Assembly: GCA_045598325.1 (NCBI GenBank) | Contig: JAZLLT010000105.1 | Span: 1 to 64,000 of the forward strand | Origin: RUG14130 sp045598325 | GTDB lineage: Bacteria > Bacillota > Clostridia > Christensenellales > Aristaeellaceae | Length of the DNA: 64,000 nt | Direction: 5' to 3' | Shown: positions 24,521-32,415 of the stretch, piece after piece | How the letters are laid out: each line of letters begins with the position of its first letter | How positions within the stretch are numbered: position 1 is the first letter of the stretch | Notes under the pieces: model-generated | Seen by the model: only the letters and a program-made list of their open reading frames with translations | Told to the model about the DNA's origin: nothing | Database searches by the model: none | Translations under genes and position numbers: made by a program

Positions 24521-25456
24521 TTATCCTTCGGTATAGTTTCTCCACTCCGGGAAGATGAGGTCGTTGATATAGGCTGCCACCTCATCAAGCGGCACGCGGG
24601 GAATGAGATAACTCTGCTTCCCGCCCTCCTCGGGGCGCCACACGGTGATGCCTTCTTTTTCGGTCACATCGATGCGGCCGGATTCGTGCAGGTCGAAAAA
24701 TTCGCCCGGCAGTACGCCTTCGATGACGGCGGTGTGGTCCCAACTGGGATTGCCTTCCGTGAAGCCTTCCCCGTCGTTGATGACATACATCATTTTGAGG
24801 GGATGATCGTCGGGTCCGTGCAGGCGGAATTCCCTGAGTGACCGGGCGCGGATGCCGACCTCGTAGCCGGACAGGACGAGTTCGCCTTTGAAATGCTCCG
24901 TCACATACCGTGCCGCGGGGATCTGCACCACGATGTTGTTTTCGCCGAAAGTCTCGTTGAAGGTGGGAAATTCGCCCGCCATGGCGACGAGGCGCCTGAT
25001 TTTGCGGTCGCACAGTTCCTGACCGGTAAGGGGCGAGATCTCATCGGGACCGCTCTCAAGAAGCGCCGCTGCGGAGGCGAAGCAGCCCACCACCACGAAG
25101 GTCACGGAGCCGTCGGGTTCACCCGCAAGGGCACGGCGCATCACCGTGACGGAATCGGGCGCGTCCTCCCCATTTGGATGATCCGGGCAGAATTTCTCGT
25201 TGACGGGCTTCATGAAGGGCGTGGGATGGGTCTCGTTCTGGCGGTGCAGGATGCCAACGGGCAGATCTCCCCTGCCGTAATAGCGGTTGATCGCCTTGAT
25301 GCATCCCGTCGCCAGAGGGGAATTGAAGCAGGCGGTGGTGGCGAGGATACGGGCTTTGCCCCGGTTCGCCAGCACATGGAGCACGGACAGCGCGCCCAGA
25401 TTCGTGCAGTCGCCGTCAATGTTGAGATCGAGAAGCACATTTACCTGTTCGGACAT
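24521..25456 (-). CDS. nucleoside hydrolase-like protein with altered metal site
   Basis: A 311-aa protein with the overall pattern of the inosine-uridine nucleoside hydrolase family: an N-terminal acidic loop at the end of strand 1, SVTFVVVGCFASAAALLE (the strand/helix that binds ribose), RRLVAMAGEFPTFNETFGENNIVVQIPAA (family G-G...E-N...D/A region) and a C-terminal DHTAVIEGV close to the usual D-x-x-A. The hallmark DxDxxxDD calcium motif is replaced by DLNIDGDCTN, so binding or catalysis must differ. AGGAAC precedes ATG 25456. Placed between a UroD-like gene and a MATE gene with 16- and 4-bp gaps. May act on a glycoside other than a nucleoside; function unknown. Confidence 0.7.
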   Translation of the reverse strand: MSEQVNVLLDLNIDGDCTNLGALSVLHVLANRGKARILATTACFNSPLATGCIKAINRYYGRGDLPVGILHRQNETHPTPFMKPVNEKFCPDHPNGEDAPDSVTVMRRALAGEPDGSVTFVVVGCFASAAALLESGPDEISPLTGQELCDRKIRRLVAMAGEFPTFNETFGENNIVVQIPAARYVTEHFKGELVLSGYEVGIRARSLREFRLHGPDDHPLKMMYVINDGEGFTEGNPSWDHTAVIEGVLPGEFFDLHESGRIDVTEKEGITVWRPEEGGKQSYLIPRVPLDEVAAYINDLIFPEWRNYTEG

Positions 25457-25472
25457 GGTCTTGTTCCTTTTC

Positions 25473-26561
25473 CTACGCCTCGTACCAGTATTTCTCGGCG
25501 TGATTCATGAGTTTGTCGGCATCTTTTTCGCTCATGGCGGGGAACTGGAAATAGAGGCTCCTGATGCCGTAGCGATCCACGATGCCGTCCGCGCCGCGGA
25601 TCCAGTCATCAACATAACCATTGTATATCTGAATCCACAGTCCCTTCCCCGCCTCGCGCACCGCGTCATAGATCGGATACCACTTTTCGCTGCCTCCGTC
25701 GGGCTGACCCGCGCCGCAGGTCCATTGCAGGGCGTCCAGTTCGCTGAGTTCCATGATGGCGGGCACATGCTTGATGGCATCGGGACCGTCCAGATGGTAC
25801 AGGCTGTGGTCGAATTTCTTCACCTGCTTCCGCAGGGAAGGCAGAACGAATTCGCGGTAATGCCCGGGCGAGATCATGGCGGAGAAATCGCACTGCACCT
25901 TCGCCACGCGCCCGCGCCCGAGGATATTGAAGGCGGTATAGGAAGAGACGCCGTTTTCATCCTTCAGGAGGTCATACAGCGCGTCATAATACCGGAAATA
26001 TGCATCGTCGATTTTCGAAATGCAGTCCGAGACCTTCGCGGGCTCGTCCATGATATCGTACAGAGCCTTGACGGGACCGCGCATGGCGGCGTAGATATCG
26101 ATATTCTCGATGAGGTCCGGGATGTTCACGAGGAAACGCCCGTCCGCGTGCTCTTTCAGGGTCTTCATGAGCGCGTAATGGCGGAGCCACCACGGATTGT
26201 CCTTGCGGAAGGTGATATCCGGGCAGGCGTCTTCATCCCCGATGGACGGTTCGTACCACACGGTGTCCCATGCGAAGCGGGGCACCGTGCCCAGATACAG
26301 GGCGAGAGAGCCGGGACCGAAATCGCCGCTCACCTTGGCGTAGGAGTCCGCGAGGAACAGGGTGTTTTTCAGTTCTTCCTCTGTGCGCGTCAGGATATAG
26401 TCCGCGTCCGTATACATCTTTTCGGGCGTTTCGGGGCGCCTCACTTTCCATTCGGCGCCGTCTTTCATGACGGTCACATTCATGAGCGGCAGGCCGTGAT
26501 TGTCCCGCCTCCACCAGTCCTCAAAGCGGTCAATGAGGTGCGGATTGTTGTTTCCGTACAT
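25473..26561 (-). CDS. uroporphyrinogen decarboxylase-fold protein, HLDG type (copy 1)
   Basis: A 362-aa URO-D/MtaA-superfamily TIM barrel. The segment SLYHLDGPDAIKH (His256, Asp258) corresponds to the metal/substrate region after strand 5; MtaA-like enzymes have His-x-Cys there. LDALQWTCGAGQPDG follows. It is clearly paralogous to the gene 4 bp upstream (26566-27639), sharing SLYHLDGP/SIYHLDGP, DALQW/DAVQW and GAGQ/GAGN, and the fourth copy at 27777 has HTDG at the same place. No HemE signature. Second gene of the leftward operon. Reaction unknown; methyl transfer or C-C/C-O chemistry on a sugar-derived acid are possibilities. Confidence 0.75.
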   Translation of the reverse strand: MYGNNNPHLIDRFEDWWRRDNHGLPLMNVTVMKDGAEWKVRRPETPEKMYTDADYILTRTEEELKNTLFLADSYAKVSGDFGPGSLALYLGTVPRFAWDTVWYEPSIGDEDACPDITFRKDNPWWLRHYALMKTLKEHADGRFLVNIPDLIENIDIYAAMRGPVKALYDIMDEPAKVSDCISKIDDAYFRYYDALYDLLKDENGVSSYTAFNILGRGRVAKVQCDFSAMISPGHYREFVLPSLRKQVKKFDHSLYHLDGPDAIKHVPAIMELSELDALQWTCGAGQPDGGSEKWYPIYDAVREAGKGLWIQIYNGYVDDWIRGADGIVDRYGIRSLYFQFPAMSEKDADKLMNHAEKYWYEA

Positions 26562-26565
26562 GGGG

Positions 26566-27639
26566 TCACCTCCACTTTTCGATGCGTTTCACCGCGTATT
26601 CGGCTTTTTCGCGGCTGTCAATGCCGCCGATATAAGAAAACCACACGCCTTCGGGGCGCAGGGAGGAAAACACTTCGTCCAGTTCGGAAAGATCGCAGTG
26701 CAGTTCGATGCCCTTCCCCGCCGCGCGGATCTTCCGGTACACGCTCTTCCAGCGGTTGAAGCCCTCGTTTCCCGCGCCGGGCACCCACTGCACCGCGTCC
26801 AGTTCGGGGATGGAGAGAACGGAATCCAGATGTTTGAGGGCACCCGGTCCGTCCAGATGATAGATGGATCTTTCGTAGAACCTGCATTCCTGCGCGATGC
26901 CCGGCAGGAAGTATTTCTCGTACATTTTGTTGCCGATCATGCAGGAAAAATCGTTGGACGGGATGTAGTACACGCCGTCGTGGATGAGTTGCAGCCACGA
27001 GGTCGCGGGCATGCCCGCCTCCCGGATCATGGAATGGAACACGCCGTAGGCGGCATAGTATTCGGGCATGGAGCGATTGAGTGCATAAAGCACGCTTTCC
27101 GGATCGTCCATCAGGTCCATCGCCAGATTTTCGCTGCCGCGCAGGGCGGCGAGATGGTCTCCGCCCGGATGGAAATCGGTGAGCGCCGTAATGAACTTGC
27201 CTCTGCCGGCGGAAATGAGTTTCTTCGTGAATTCTACGAGTTTCAGAAACAGCGGATGGTTCATGTCGAGGCGGCATTTGTCAAAATCCCTGCCCCAGTC
27301 CCCGATGACGGGCGTGGTCCACGCGGTGTCCGCGCTGTAATGCTGGGGACAGCCGCACCACGCGGAAAACACGGAAGGGCCGAGATTCGGAAAGGCGACC
27401 GGAAGAGAATCGTAAAGAAAATCCGTATTTTTCATGGCTTCGTCCATCTCGAGCACGCGCCGGTCGATGTCGAGCCATTTTTCTTCATAAGAAGCGTAAT
27501 GAGCGGGCGGAAGCGCGCTCACGGCGCCCTGTTTCGGAAAAGAAATGCACACGGGGGGACGGTCGATGATCTCACGCTCCCAGAATGCACGGTACCGCGC
27601 GCTGGATGCTTCGAAATCCGGTTTGTACAGATACTCCAT
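26566..27639 (-). CDS. uroporphyrinogen decarboxylase-fold protein, HLDG type (copy 2)
   Basis: A 357-aa paralogue of the downstream gene. SIYHLDGPGALKHL places His261 and Asp263 at the site where related methyltransferases bind zinc. Other shared blocks are LYDSLPVAFPNLGPSVFSAW, FHPGGDHLAALRG (a stretch that lines the barrel mouth in this group) and AVQWVPGAGNEG. The start MEYLYK is set by GGGAGA 8 bp upstream; upstream in-frame codons would begin inside the promoter. First gene of the operon UroD-like, UroD-like, nucleoside-hydrolase-like, MATE. Two adjacent divergent paralogues suggest a heteromer or sequential steps. Confidence 0.75.
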   Translation of the reverse strand: MEYLYKPDFEASSARYRAFWEREIIDRPPVCISFPKQGAVSALPPAHYASYEEKWLDIDRRVLEMDEAMKNTDFLYDSLPVAFPNLGPSVFSAWCGCPQHYSADTAWTTPVIGDWGRDFDKCRLDMNHPLFLKLVEFTKKLISAGRGKFITALTDFHPGGDHLAALRGSENLAMDLMDDPESVLYALNRSMPEYYAAYGVFHSMIREAGMPATSWLQLIHDGVYYIPSNDFSCMIGNKMYEKYFLPGIAQECRFYERSIYHLDGPGALKHLDSVLSIPELDAVQWVPGAGNEGFNRWKSVYRKIRAAGKGIELHCDLSELDEVFSSLRPEGVWFSYIGGIDSREKAEYAVKRIEKWR

Positions 27640-27670
27640 GGCTGTCTCCCTTCCGCGAACTGTTTTGTTC

Positions 27671-27699
27671 ATTATAGACCCATTTTCCCGCGAATGCAA
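27671..27699 (-). promoter_or_regulatory. promoter of the UroD-like/NH-like/MATE operon
   Basis: Minus strand TTGCAT, 17 bp, TATAAT, 32 bp before the start codon. Confidence 0.75.
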
Positions 27700-27712
27700 G
27701 AAGGAAATGAGA

Positions 27713-27741
27713 TTGACTTTACTTTACCGATGCGCTATACT
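27713..27741 (+). promoter_or_regulatory. promoter of the rightward UroD-like/GH78 operon
   Basis: Plus strand TTGACT, 17 bp, TATACT. Only 13 bp separate it from the opposite promoter's -35 box, so the two operons are probably co-regulated. Confidence 0.75.
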
Positions 27742-27776
27742 TTCCCATAAACAAATGAATGTCGGGAGGTTGTGTC

Positions 27777-28706
27777 ATGACACCCAAAGAGCGGTTTGCC
27801 TGTGCGTTGAATCTCGGTATCCCGGACCGCGTTCCCACCTTTGAACTGGAATTCCAACTTTCCGATGAACTGTTCGGAAAGCGGCTCCTGACCGAGGATG
27901 ACCTTATCGGGCTGACCCCGAAGGAAGTGGATTTCGCCATCCACGAAAACGCGGAATACATGGTGAAGGTCTTTTCCGCATTGGAAAACGACGCCATCTG
28001 CATCCACTATCTGAGCCCCGAGCACATCATTCAAACGGCGCAGATCATCAAGAAACTCACGAACGATTCCTATATGATCATGACCCACGGCGACGGCACC
28101 TTCGCCATCGACCACTGCGCGAAGATGCAGGAATTCGCCTACGCCATCGCGGACGACCCGGAGAGCGTGGACGAGCAGGCCGAGAAAATGTGCGTGCACG
28201 CCATCGAGCGCAACCGCAGATATCTGGACGGCGGTCTGGACGGTTTCATCCTCTGCTGCGACTACTGCTTCAACAAGGGACCCTTCATTTCGCCCAAAAT
28301 GTTCTCCCGCTTCATCACACCCTACCTTGCCCGCATCATCGAGGATATCCGCACGCGCGGCGGATATGCAATCAAGCACACCGACGGCAACATCATGAAG
28401 ATCCTCGACCAGCTGGTCGAATGCCGTCCCCACGCCCTGCACTCCCTCGACCCCATGGCGGGCGTGGACATCAGGGAAGTCAAGGAACTTACCCGCGGCA
28501 AGGTCGCCCTGTGCGGAAATGTGCACTGCGCCGCCATGCAGAACGGGACCCTTGAGGAAGTCAAAGCGTCCGCGGAATACTGCCTCAAATACGGAAAGCC
28601 CGGCGGAGGCTACATCTTCGCCACCAGCAACACCCCTTTCAAAGGCATGCCGCTGGACCGCTACCTGTATGTGCTGGACATCTGGAAGCAGCACAGGGAT
28701 TATTGA
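27777..28706 (+). CDS. uroporphyrinogen decarboxylase-fold protein, HTDG type
   Basis: A 309-aa member of the URO-D superfamily. It begins MTPKERFACALNLGIPDRVPT, the usual opening of MtaA/CmuA-like and uncharacterised UroD proteins. AIKHTDGNIMKILD (His201, Asp203) then LHSLDPMAGVDIREVKEL and LCGNVHC match the typical 'HTDGN ... G-D ... GNVD' order, but with Asp where zinc-dependent corrinoid methyltransferases have Cys, so a standard MtaA assignment is not supported. GGGAGG 7 bp upstream fixes the start. Followed 11 bp later by a GH78-like gene: again a UroD-fold and a rhamnosidase in one transcript. Confidence 0.78.
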   Translation: MTPKERFACALNLGIPDRVPTFELEFQLSDELFGKRLLTEDDLIGLTPKEVDFAIHENAEYMVKVFSALENDAICIHYLSPEHIIQTAQIIKKLTNDSYMIMTHGDGTFAIDHCAKMQEFAYAIADDPESVDEQAEKMCVHAIERNRRYLDGGLDGFILCCDYCFNKGPFISPKMFSRFITPYLARIIEDIRTRGGYAIKHTDGNIMKILDQLVECRPHALHSLDPMAGVDIREVKELTRGKVALCGNVHCAAMQNGTLEEVKASAEYCLKYGKPGGGYIFATSNTPFKGMPLDRYLYVLDIWKQHRDY

Positions 28707-28717
28707 AGAGGTGACAC

Positions 28718-30667
28718 ATGGCACAGTGGATCTGGAAGTTCGGTGAGTTTGAGATCTATCACAACGCCCTTGTGCACAGCCGCAGAACCCAGTACGGTTT
28801 TCCCGAGCCCTGCATGTGGAAAGTCTATTCTCCCGACAGCATCGTGCGCTTCACGAAACGGTTCTCGACGGAGGGCGGTCCCTTTCGCCTGAAATCGAGC
28901 GGAGACATGATCGCTCTCCTCGAAGAAGCGGGCGGAAAGCATTCCAAATTCTGCGGAAACGGCGAATACACTCTGCCGGCAGGCACCTACTATGCCCGCG
29001 TGACCGTCTCGACCCGCGAGACCTTTCCCTGCTTCTACGCCGACGGCATCCTGAACACGGACGGGACCTGGCTTGCCGACGACCTCGCCTGCGCGCCCGC
29101 GACCATTGGGACTTACGACCGCTTTGACGGCGCGGACAAGTGCCCCACCGTGTTTCCTTTCTCCTATGAACCTCTGCCCGCGCCCGTGAAGACCTCCGTT
29201 CCCGGCGGCGTTCTGTTCGATTTCGGGAAGGAGACTTTCGCCCGCACAGAACTGACTTTCGGTTCGGACGGTGCCTATGCCGTCCGTTTCGGTGAGTCTT
29301 TTGAAGAAGTCATGGACCCGGAATGGTGCGTCATCCAAAGCGAACGAAAAAGCGAAAACAAGGTCATCCGCTTTGATCCGCAGGCGTTCCGCTATGTGTT
29401 CGTGAACGCGGAAGACGCCGATATCCATGCGGAATACGAGTATCTGCCCATGAATTACAGGGGCTCGTTCCGCTGCGATGAAAAAGTCGTCAACGATGTG
29501 TGGGACACCGCCGCCTACACCTTCCACCTGAACACGCGCGAGTTCTTCCTGGACGGCATCAAGCGGGACCGCTGGGTATGGTCAGCGGACGCCTATCAGA
29601 GTTATTTCGTGAACCGTTATCTGTTCCTCGATGCCGAAAACGAGAAGCGGACGCTCATCGCTCTGGGCGGCAAGCAGCCCGTGGGTGCCTACATCAACAC
29701 CATCATGGATTACAGTTACTTCTGGCTGATCGCCCTGATGGATTACTACAATACCTACGGCGACAAACGGTTCCTCGAGCAGATCTATCCGCAGGCAAAA
29801 GCGGAAATGGACTTCTGCCTGTCCCGCGTGAGCGAGGACGGGTTCATTCGCGGACGGGAGCGGGACTGGGTCTTCATCGACTGGGCGCCCATGGACAAGA
29901 CGGGCGCACTGTGCGGAGAGCAGATTCTGCTCGCCAAGGCCATGCGGAGTTTCGCCGCCATGTGCCGCCTGATCGGCAAAGATGACCTCGGGCTCGACGG
30001 AAAAGCAGAGAAACTGGAAAAGAACATCATCAAATTCTTCTACGATGAAGAAAAGCGGGTGTTCATCGATTCCTACGAGTCCGGCAAGCGCAATGTGACC
30101 CGCCAGAGCAATCTGCTGGCCTACCTCTTCCTGCCCGTGACGGAGGAGATGAAAAAGGACATCCTCGAGCGCGTGGTGCGCAATCCCGCCGTCCGTCCCA
30201 TCACGACTCCCTACTTCAAGTTCTATGAAAATCAGGTAGTCTGCGAAGCGGGCGACAGCAGTGCCCTCGAAACCTGCATGCGGGAATACTACGGCTCCAT
30301 GCTGGCGCTGGGCGCCACCACCCTGTACGAACAGTACGATCCCGCCATGAAGGGCGCGGAGCATTACGCCATGTACGGGCACCCATACGAAAAGTCCCTG
30401 TGCCACGCGTGGAGCGCGAGCCCCATCTATCTGCTGGGGCGCTACCGCGCAGGCGTGTCCTTCACATTCGATCGGTTTACGGTGGAACCGAACCTCGGCG
30501 ACATGAAATCCTTCACCTGCACCGTGCCCCTGCCCGGCGGCAGCGTAAGCGTGGAAATGGATGCGCACAGACTGAAAGTCAGATCGGACGCCGAAAACGG
30601 TACGCTCATCTTCCGCGGAGAAACAAGAAAGATCGTGCCGGGCGAAGAGATTGTGATCATGTACTGA
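28718..30667 (+). CDS. GH78-type alpha-L-rhamnosidase-like protein
   Basis: A 649-aa glycosidase of the GH78/(alpha/alpha)6-barrel clan, without signal peptide. An N-terminal beta-sandwich (residues about 1-220) precedes the catalytic domain with FFLDGIKRDRWVWSADAYQSY, matching the GH78 'RDR-x-x-W-x-x-D' motif, and the C-terminal SLCHAWSASPIYLLGRY, matching the conserved H-x-W-S. Overall identity to the GH78 at 20787 is low and the lengths differ, so the two probably have different linkage or aglycone preference. AGAGGTG precedes the start. Co-transcribed with the UroD-like gene upstream. Confidence 0.8.
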   Translation: MAQWIWKFGEFEIYHNALVHSRRTQYGFPEPCMWKVYSPDSIVRFTKRFSTEGGPFRLKSSGDMIALLEEAGGKHSKFCGNGEYTLPAGTYYARVTVSTRETFPCFYADGILNTDGTWLADDLACAPATIGTYDRFDGADKCPTVFPFSYEPLPAPVKTSVPGGVLFDFGKETFARTELTFGSDGAYAVRFGESFEEVMDPEWCVIQSERKSENKVIRFDPQAFRYVFVNAEDADIHAEYEYLPMNYRGSFRCDEKVVNDVWDTAAYTFHLNTREFFLDGIKRDRWVWSADAYQSYFVNRYLFLDAENEKRTLIALGGKQPVGAYINTIMDYSYFWLIALMDYYNTYGDKRFLEQIYPQAKAEMDFCLSRVSEDGFIRGRERDWVFIDWAPMDKTGALCGEQILLAKAMRSFAAMCRLIGKDDLGLDGKAEKLEKNIIKFFYDEEKRVFIDSYESGKRNVTRQSNLLAYLFLPVTEEMKKDILERVVRNPAVRPITTPYFKFYENQVVCEAGDSSALETCMREYYGSMLALGATTLYEQYDPAMKGAEHYAMYGHPYEKSLCHAWSASPIYLLGRYRAGVSFTFDRFTVEPNLGDMKSFTCTVPLPGGSVSVEMDAHRLKVRSDAENGTLIFRGETRKIVPGEEIVIMY

Positions 30668-30671
30668 CCGC

Positions 30672-30700
30672 TTTACATCGCTCCCGGTTTATGCTATAAT
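30672..30700 (+). promoter_or_regulatory. promoter of the DUF4177-like gene
   Basis: Plus strand TTTACA, 17 bp, TATAAT. Confidence 0.75.
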
Positions 30701-30736
30701 GAACTCACTCAAATATACATACGGAGGTAACTTACT

Positions 30737-31003
30737 ATGGCAACCTGGGATGAGGAATCCAGATTTTCTTCCGCTTCTGGCATCGAAGGACTCCCCTATG
30801 TGGTCATGCAGGTGACCCTCAAGGAAAAGTTCTGGGGCACCGGTTCCGGCAACCTGACCGACCTTGAGAATGTCATCAACGCGCAGGTGGCGAAGGGCTA
30901 CCGTCTCCACACCATGTCCACCTCCAACGGCGGCAGCAAAGGTTTCGGCGGCGGCGACCGCATTCAGGCGACCCTCGTATTCGAGCGTCTGGACCTGCGA
31001 TAA
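30737..31003 (+). CDS. small DUF4177-like protein
   Basis: An 88-aa protein resembling DUF4177: a strand (YVVMQVTLKEKFWG), a helix (LTDLENVINAQVAKGYRLHTM) and a final strand (DRIQATLVFERL). Family members are small alpha/beta proteins of unknown function, common in Firmicutes. A strong promoter, a GGAGGTAA ribosome site and an intrinsic terminator make it an independent, probably well expressed unit. The glycine/serine loop before the last strand (SNGGSKGFGGGD) is flexible. No link to its neighbours is evident. Confidence 0.65.
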   Translation: MATWDEESRFSSASGIEGLPYVVMQVTLKEKFWGTGSGNLTDLENVINAQVAKGYRLHTMSTSNGGSKGFGGGDRIQATLVFERLDLR

Positions 31004-31013
31004 GCACCCGGAC

Positions 31014-31043
31014 AAAAACCGGCTTCATGGAAGCCGGTTTTTT
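31014..31043 (+). terminator. terminator of the DUF4177-like gene
   Basis: AACCGGCTTC-ATGG-AAGCCGGTTTTTT. Confidence 0.9.
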
Positions 31044-31044
31044 A

Positions 31045-31073
31045 TTGACTTTGCGCGCCCGCGGGACTATAAT
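31045..31073 (+). promoter_or_regulatory. promoter of the Xaa-Pro aminopeptidase gene
   Basis: Plus strand TTGACT, 17 bp, TATAAT, beginning immediately after the preceding terminator. Confidence 0.8.
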
Positions 31074-31100
31074 GCAGAAAAACGACAGCGGGGTGAAAAC

Positions 31101-32333
31101 ATGAATTACAGCAAAAGACGGAATCAACTTTTTGACAAAATGGAAGATGGCTCCCTGCTCCTCCTGTATAGCGGCGTTGCGCCCCACGCGAGCGCGGACG
31201 CGTACTACGATTTCAGGGTCAACCGCAATTTCTTCTATCTGACGGGACTCAGCCGCGAGAACATGATCCTCATGATGCGGAAAAACGCGGGCAAGAACGA
31301 GACCGTGCTCTACATCGAGCCCACCGACCCCCACACCGAGCGCTGGACAGGCCGGATGGTGAAAGCGAGCGAGGCAGAGGAGATCACGGGGATTGGCGAC
31401 ATCCGCTATGTGGACAAGTTCGAGCGCACCGTCAACATGATCATCGCAGCGGGCGTCAGCACCCTTTACATGGACCTCTATCTCCATTCCCCGGACGACA
31501 TGCCGGACTACAACCTCATCAAAGCAAACGAACTGCGCGCGAAATATCCGGGCGTGACCCTGCGCAGCTTCTGCCCCTTCGTGACGGAGCAGCGCATGGC
31601 GAAGGATGAGGACGAACTTGCCCTCATGAACAAAGCCATAAACTGCACGGACGCGGGGCTCAAAAATGTGCTGAAAAATCTGAAGCCCGGCTCTTTCGAG
31701 TATCAGGCACAGGCGGACTTTGAGTACACGCTCATGCACATGGGCGCGGAGGGCACCTCCTTCCCTACCATCGCGGGCAGCGGCATGAACGGCACCATGA
31801 TGCACTACGAGACCAACCGCGACGAGTGCAAAGACGGAACGCTCCTGCTGCTGGATCTGGGCTGCAGATGGCAGGGCTACTGCTCCGACATCACCCGCAC
31901 CTATCCCGTAAACGGCAAATATTCGGAGCGGCAGAAAGCGGTGTACGATATCGTGCTTGCCGCCAACCGCAAGGTAGCCGAGGCCGCGAAACCCGGCATG
32001 ACCCTCCGGGAACTCAATGACATCTGCAAGCAGGTGCTGGCGGAGGGCTGCATCAAACTCGGGCTCATCAAGGACGAAAGTGAAATCGGCAAATACTACA
32101 TGCACAGCGTGTCCCACCATCTGGGCATCGATGTGCACGATGTGACGGTCCCCGGCTCCGTCCTCACCCCCGGCAATGTGATCACGGACGAGCCCGGTCT
32201 CTACATCGACGAGTGGGAAACCGGCATCCGCATCGAGGACGATCTGCTCATCACGGAAGACGGCTGCGTCTGTATGAGCGAAGGCATCATGCGCACGACG
32301 GATGAAATCGAAGCGTTCATGAAGGACCGCTGA
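31101..32333 (+). CDS. pepP: Xaa-Pro aminopeptidase (M24B family)
   Basis: A 410-aa cytoplasmic dimetal peptidase that removes N-terminal residues preceding proline. The N-terminal AMP_N-type domain begins YSKRRNQLFDKMEDGSLLLL and contains DFRVNRNFFYLTGL. The pita-bread domain supplies all five metal ligands: LLLDLGCRW (Asp), CSDITRTYP (Asp), HHLGIDVHD (His), TDEPGLYI (Glu) and IRIEDDLLI (Glu). Length is normal. The start MNYSK is the first after the promoter, with GGGGTG upstream; longer in-frame readings would pass through the previous gene's terminator. Monocistronic. Confidence 0.93.
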   Translation: MNYSKRRNQLFDKMEDGSLLLLYSGVAPHASADAYYDFRVNRNFFYLTGLSRENMILMMRKNAGKNETVLYIEPTDPHTERWTGRMVKASEAEEITGIGDIRYVDKFERTVNMIIAAGVSTLYMDLYLHSPDDMPDYNLIKANELRAKYPGVTLRSFCPFVTEQRMAKDEDELALMNKAINCTDAGLKNVLKNLKPGSFEYQAQADFEYTLMHMGAEGTSFPTIAGSGMNGTMMHYETNRDECKDGTLLLLDLGCRWQGYCSDITRTYPVNGKYSERQKAVYDIVLAANRKVAEAAKPGMTLRELNDICKQVLAEGCIKLGLIKDESEIGKYYMHSVSHHLGIDVHDVTVPGSVLTPGNVITDEPGLYIDEWETGIRIEDDLLITEDGCVCMSEGIMRTTDEIEAFMKDR

Positions 32334-32361
32334 ACCGCGGCACAACCGAACCCGAATATAA

Positions 32362-32392
32362 CAGGACCCGGCACAGTTCGTGCCGGGTCCTG
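32362..32392. terminator. hairpin between convergent pepP and mgtC-like genes
   Basis: CAGGACCCGGCAC-AGTTC-GTGCCGGGTCCTG, a perfect 13-bp stem, but no clear T-run on either side, so termination strength is uncertain. Confidence 0.6.
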
Positions 32393-32415
32393 TATCGTGC
32401 ATAGACCGCAGACGG

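Noticed and set aside
25473..28706. Calling the UroD-fold genes corrinoid methyltransferases (MtaA/MtbA)
   Set aside because: The His-x-Cys zinc motif is not visible and no corrinoid protein or MtaB-type partner lies in the window, so only the fold is claimed.
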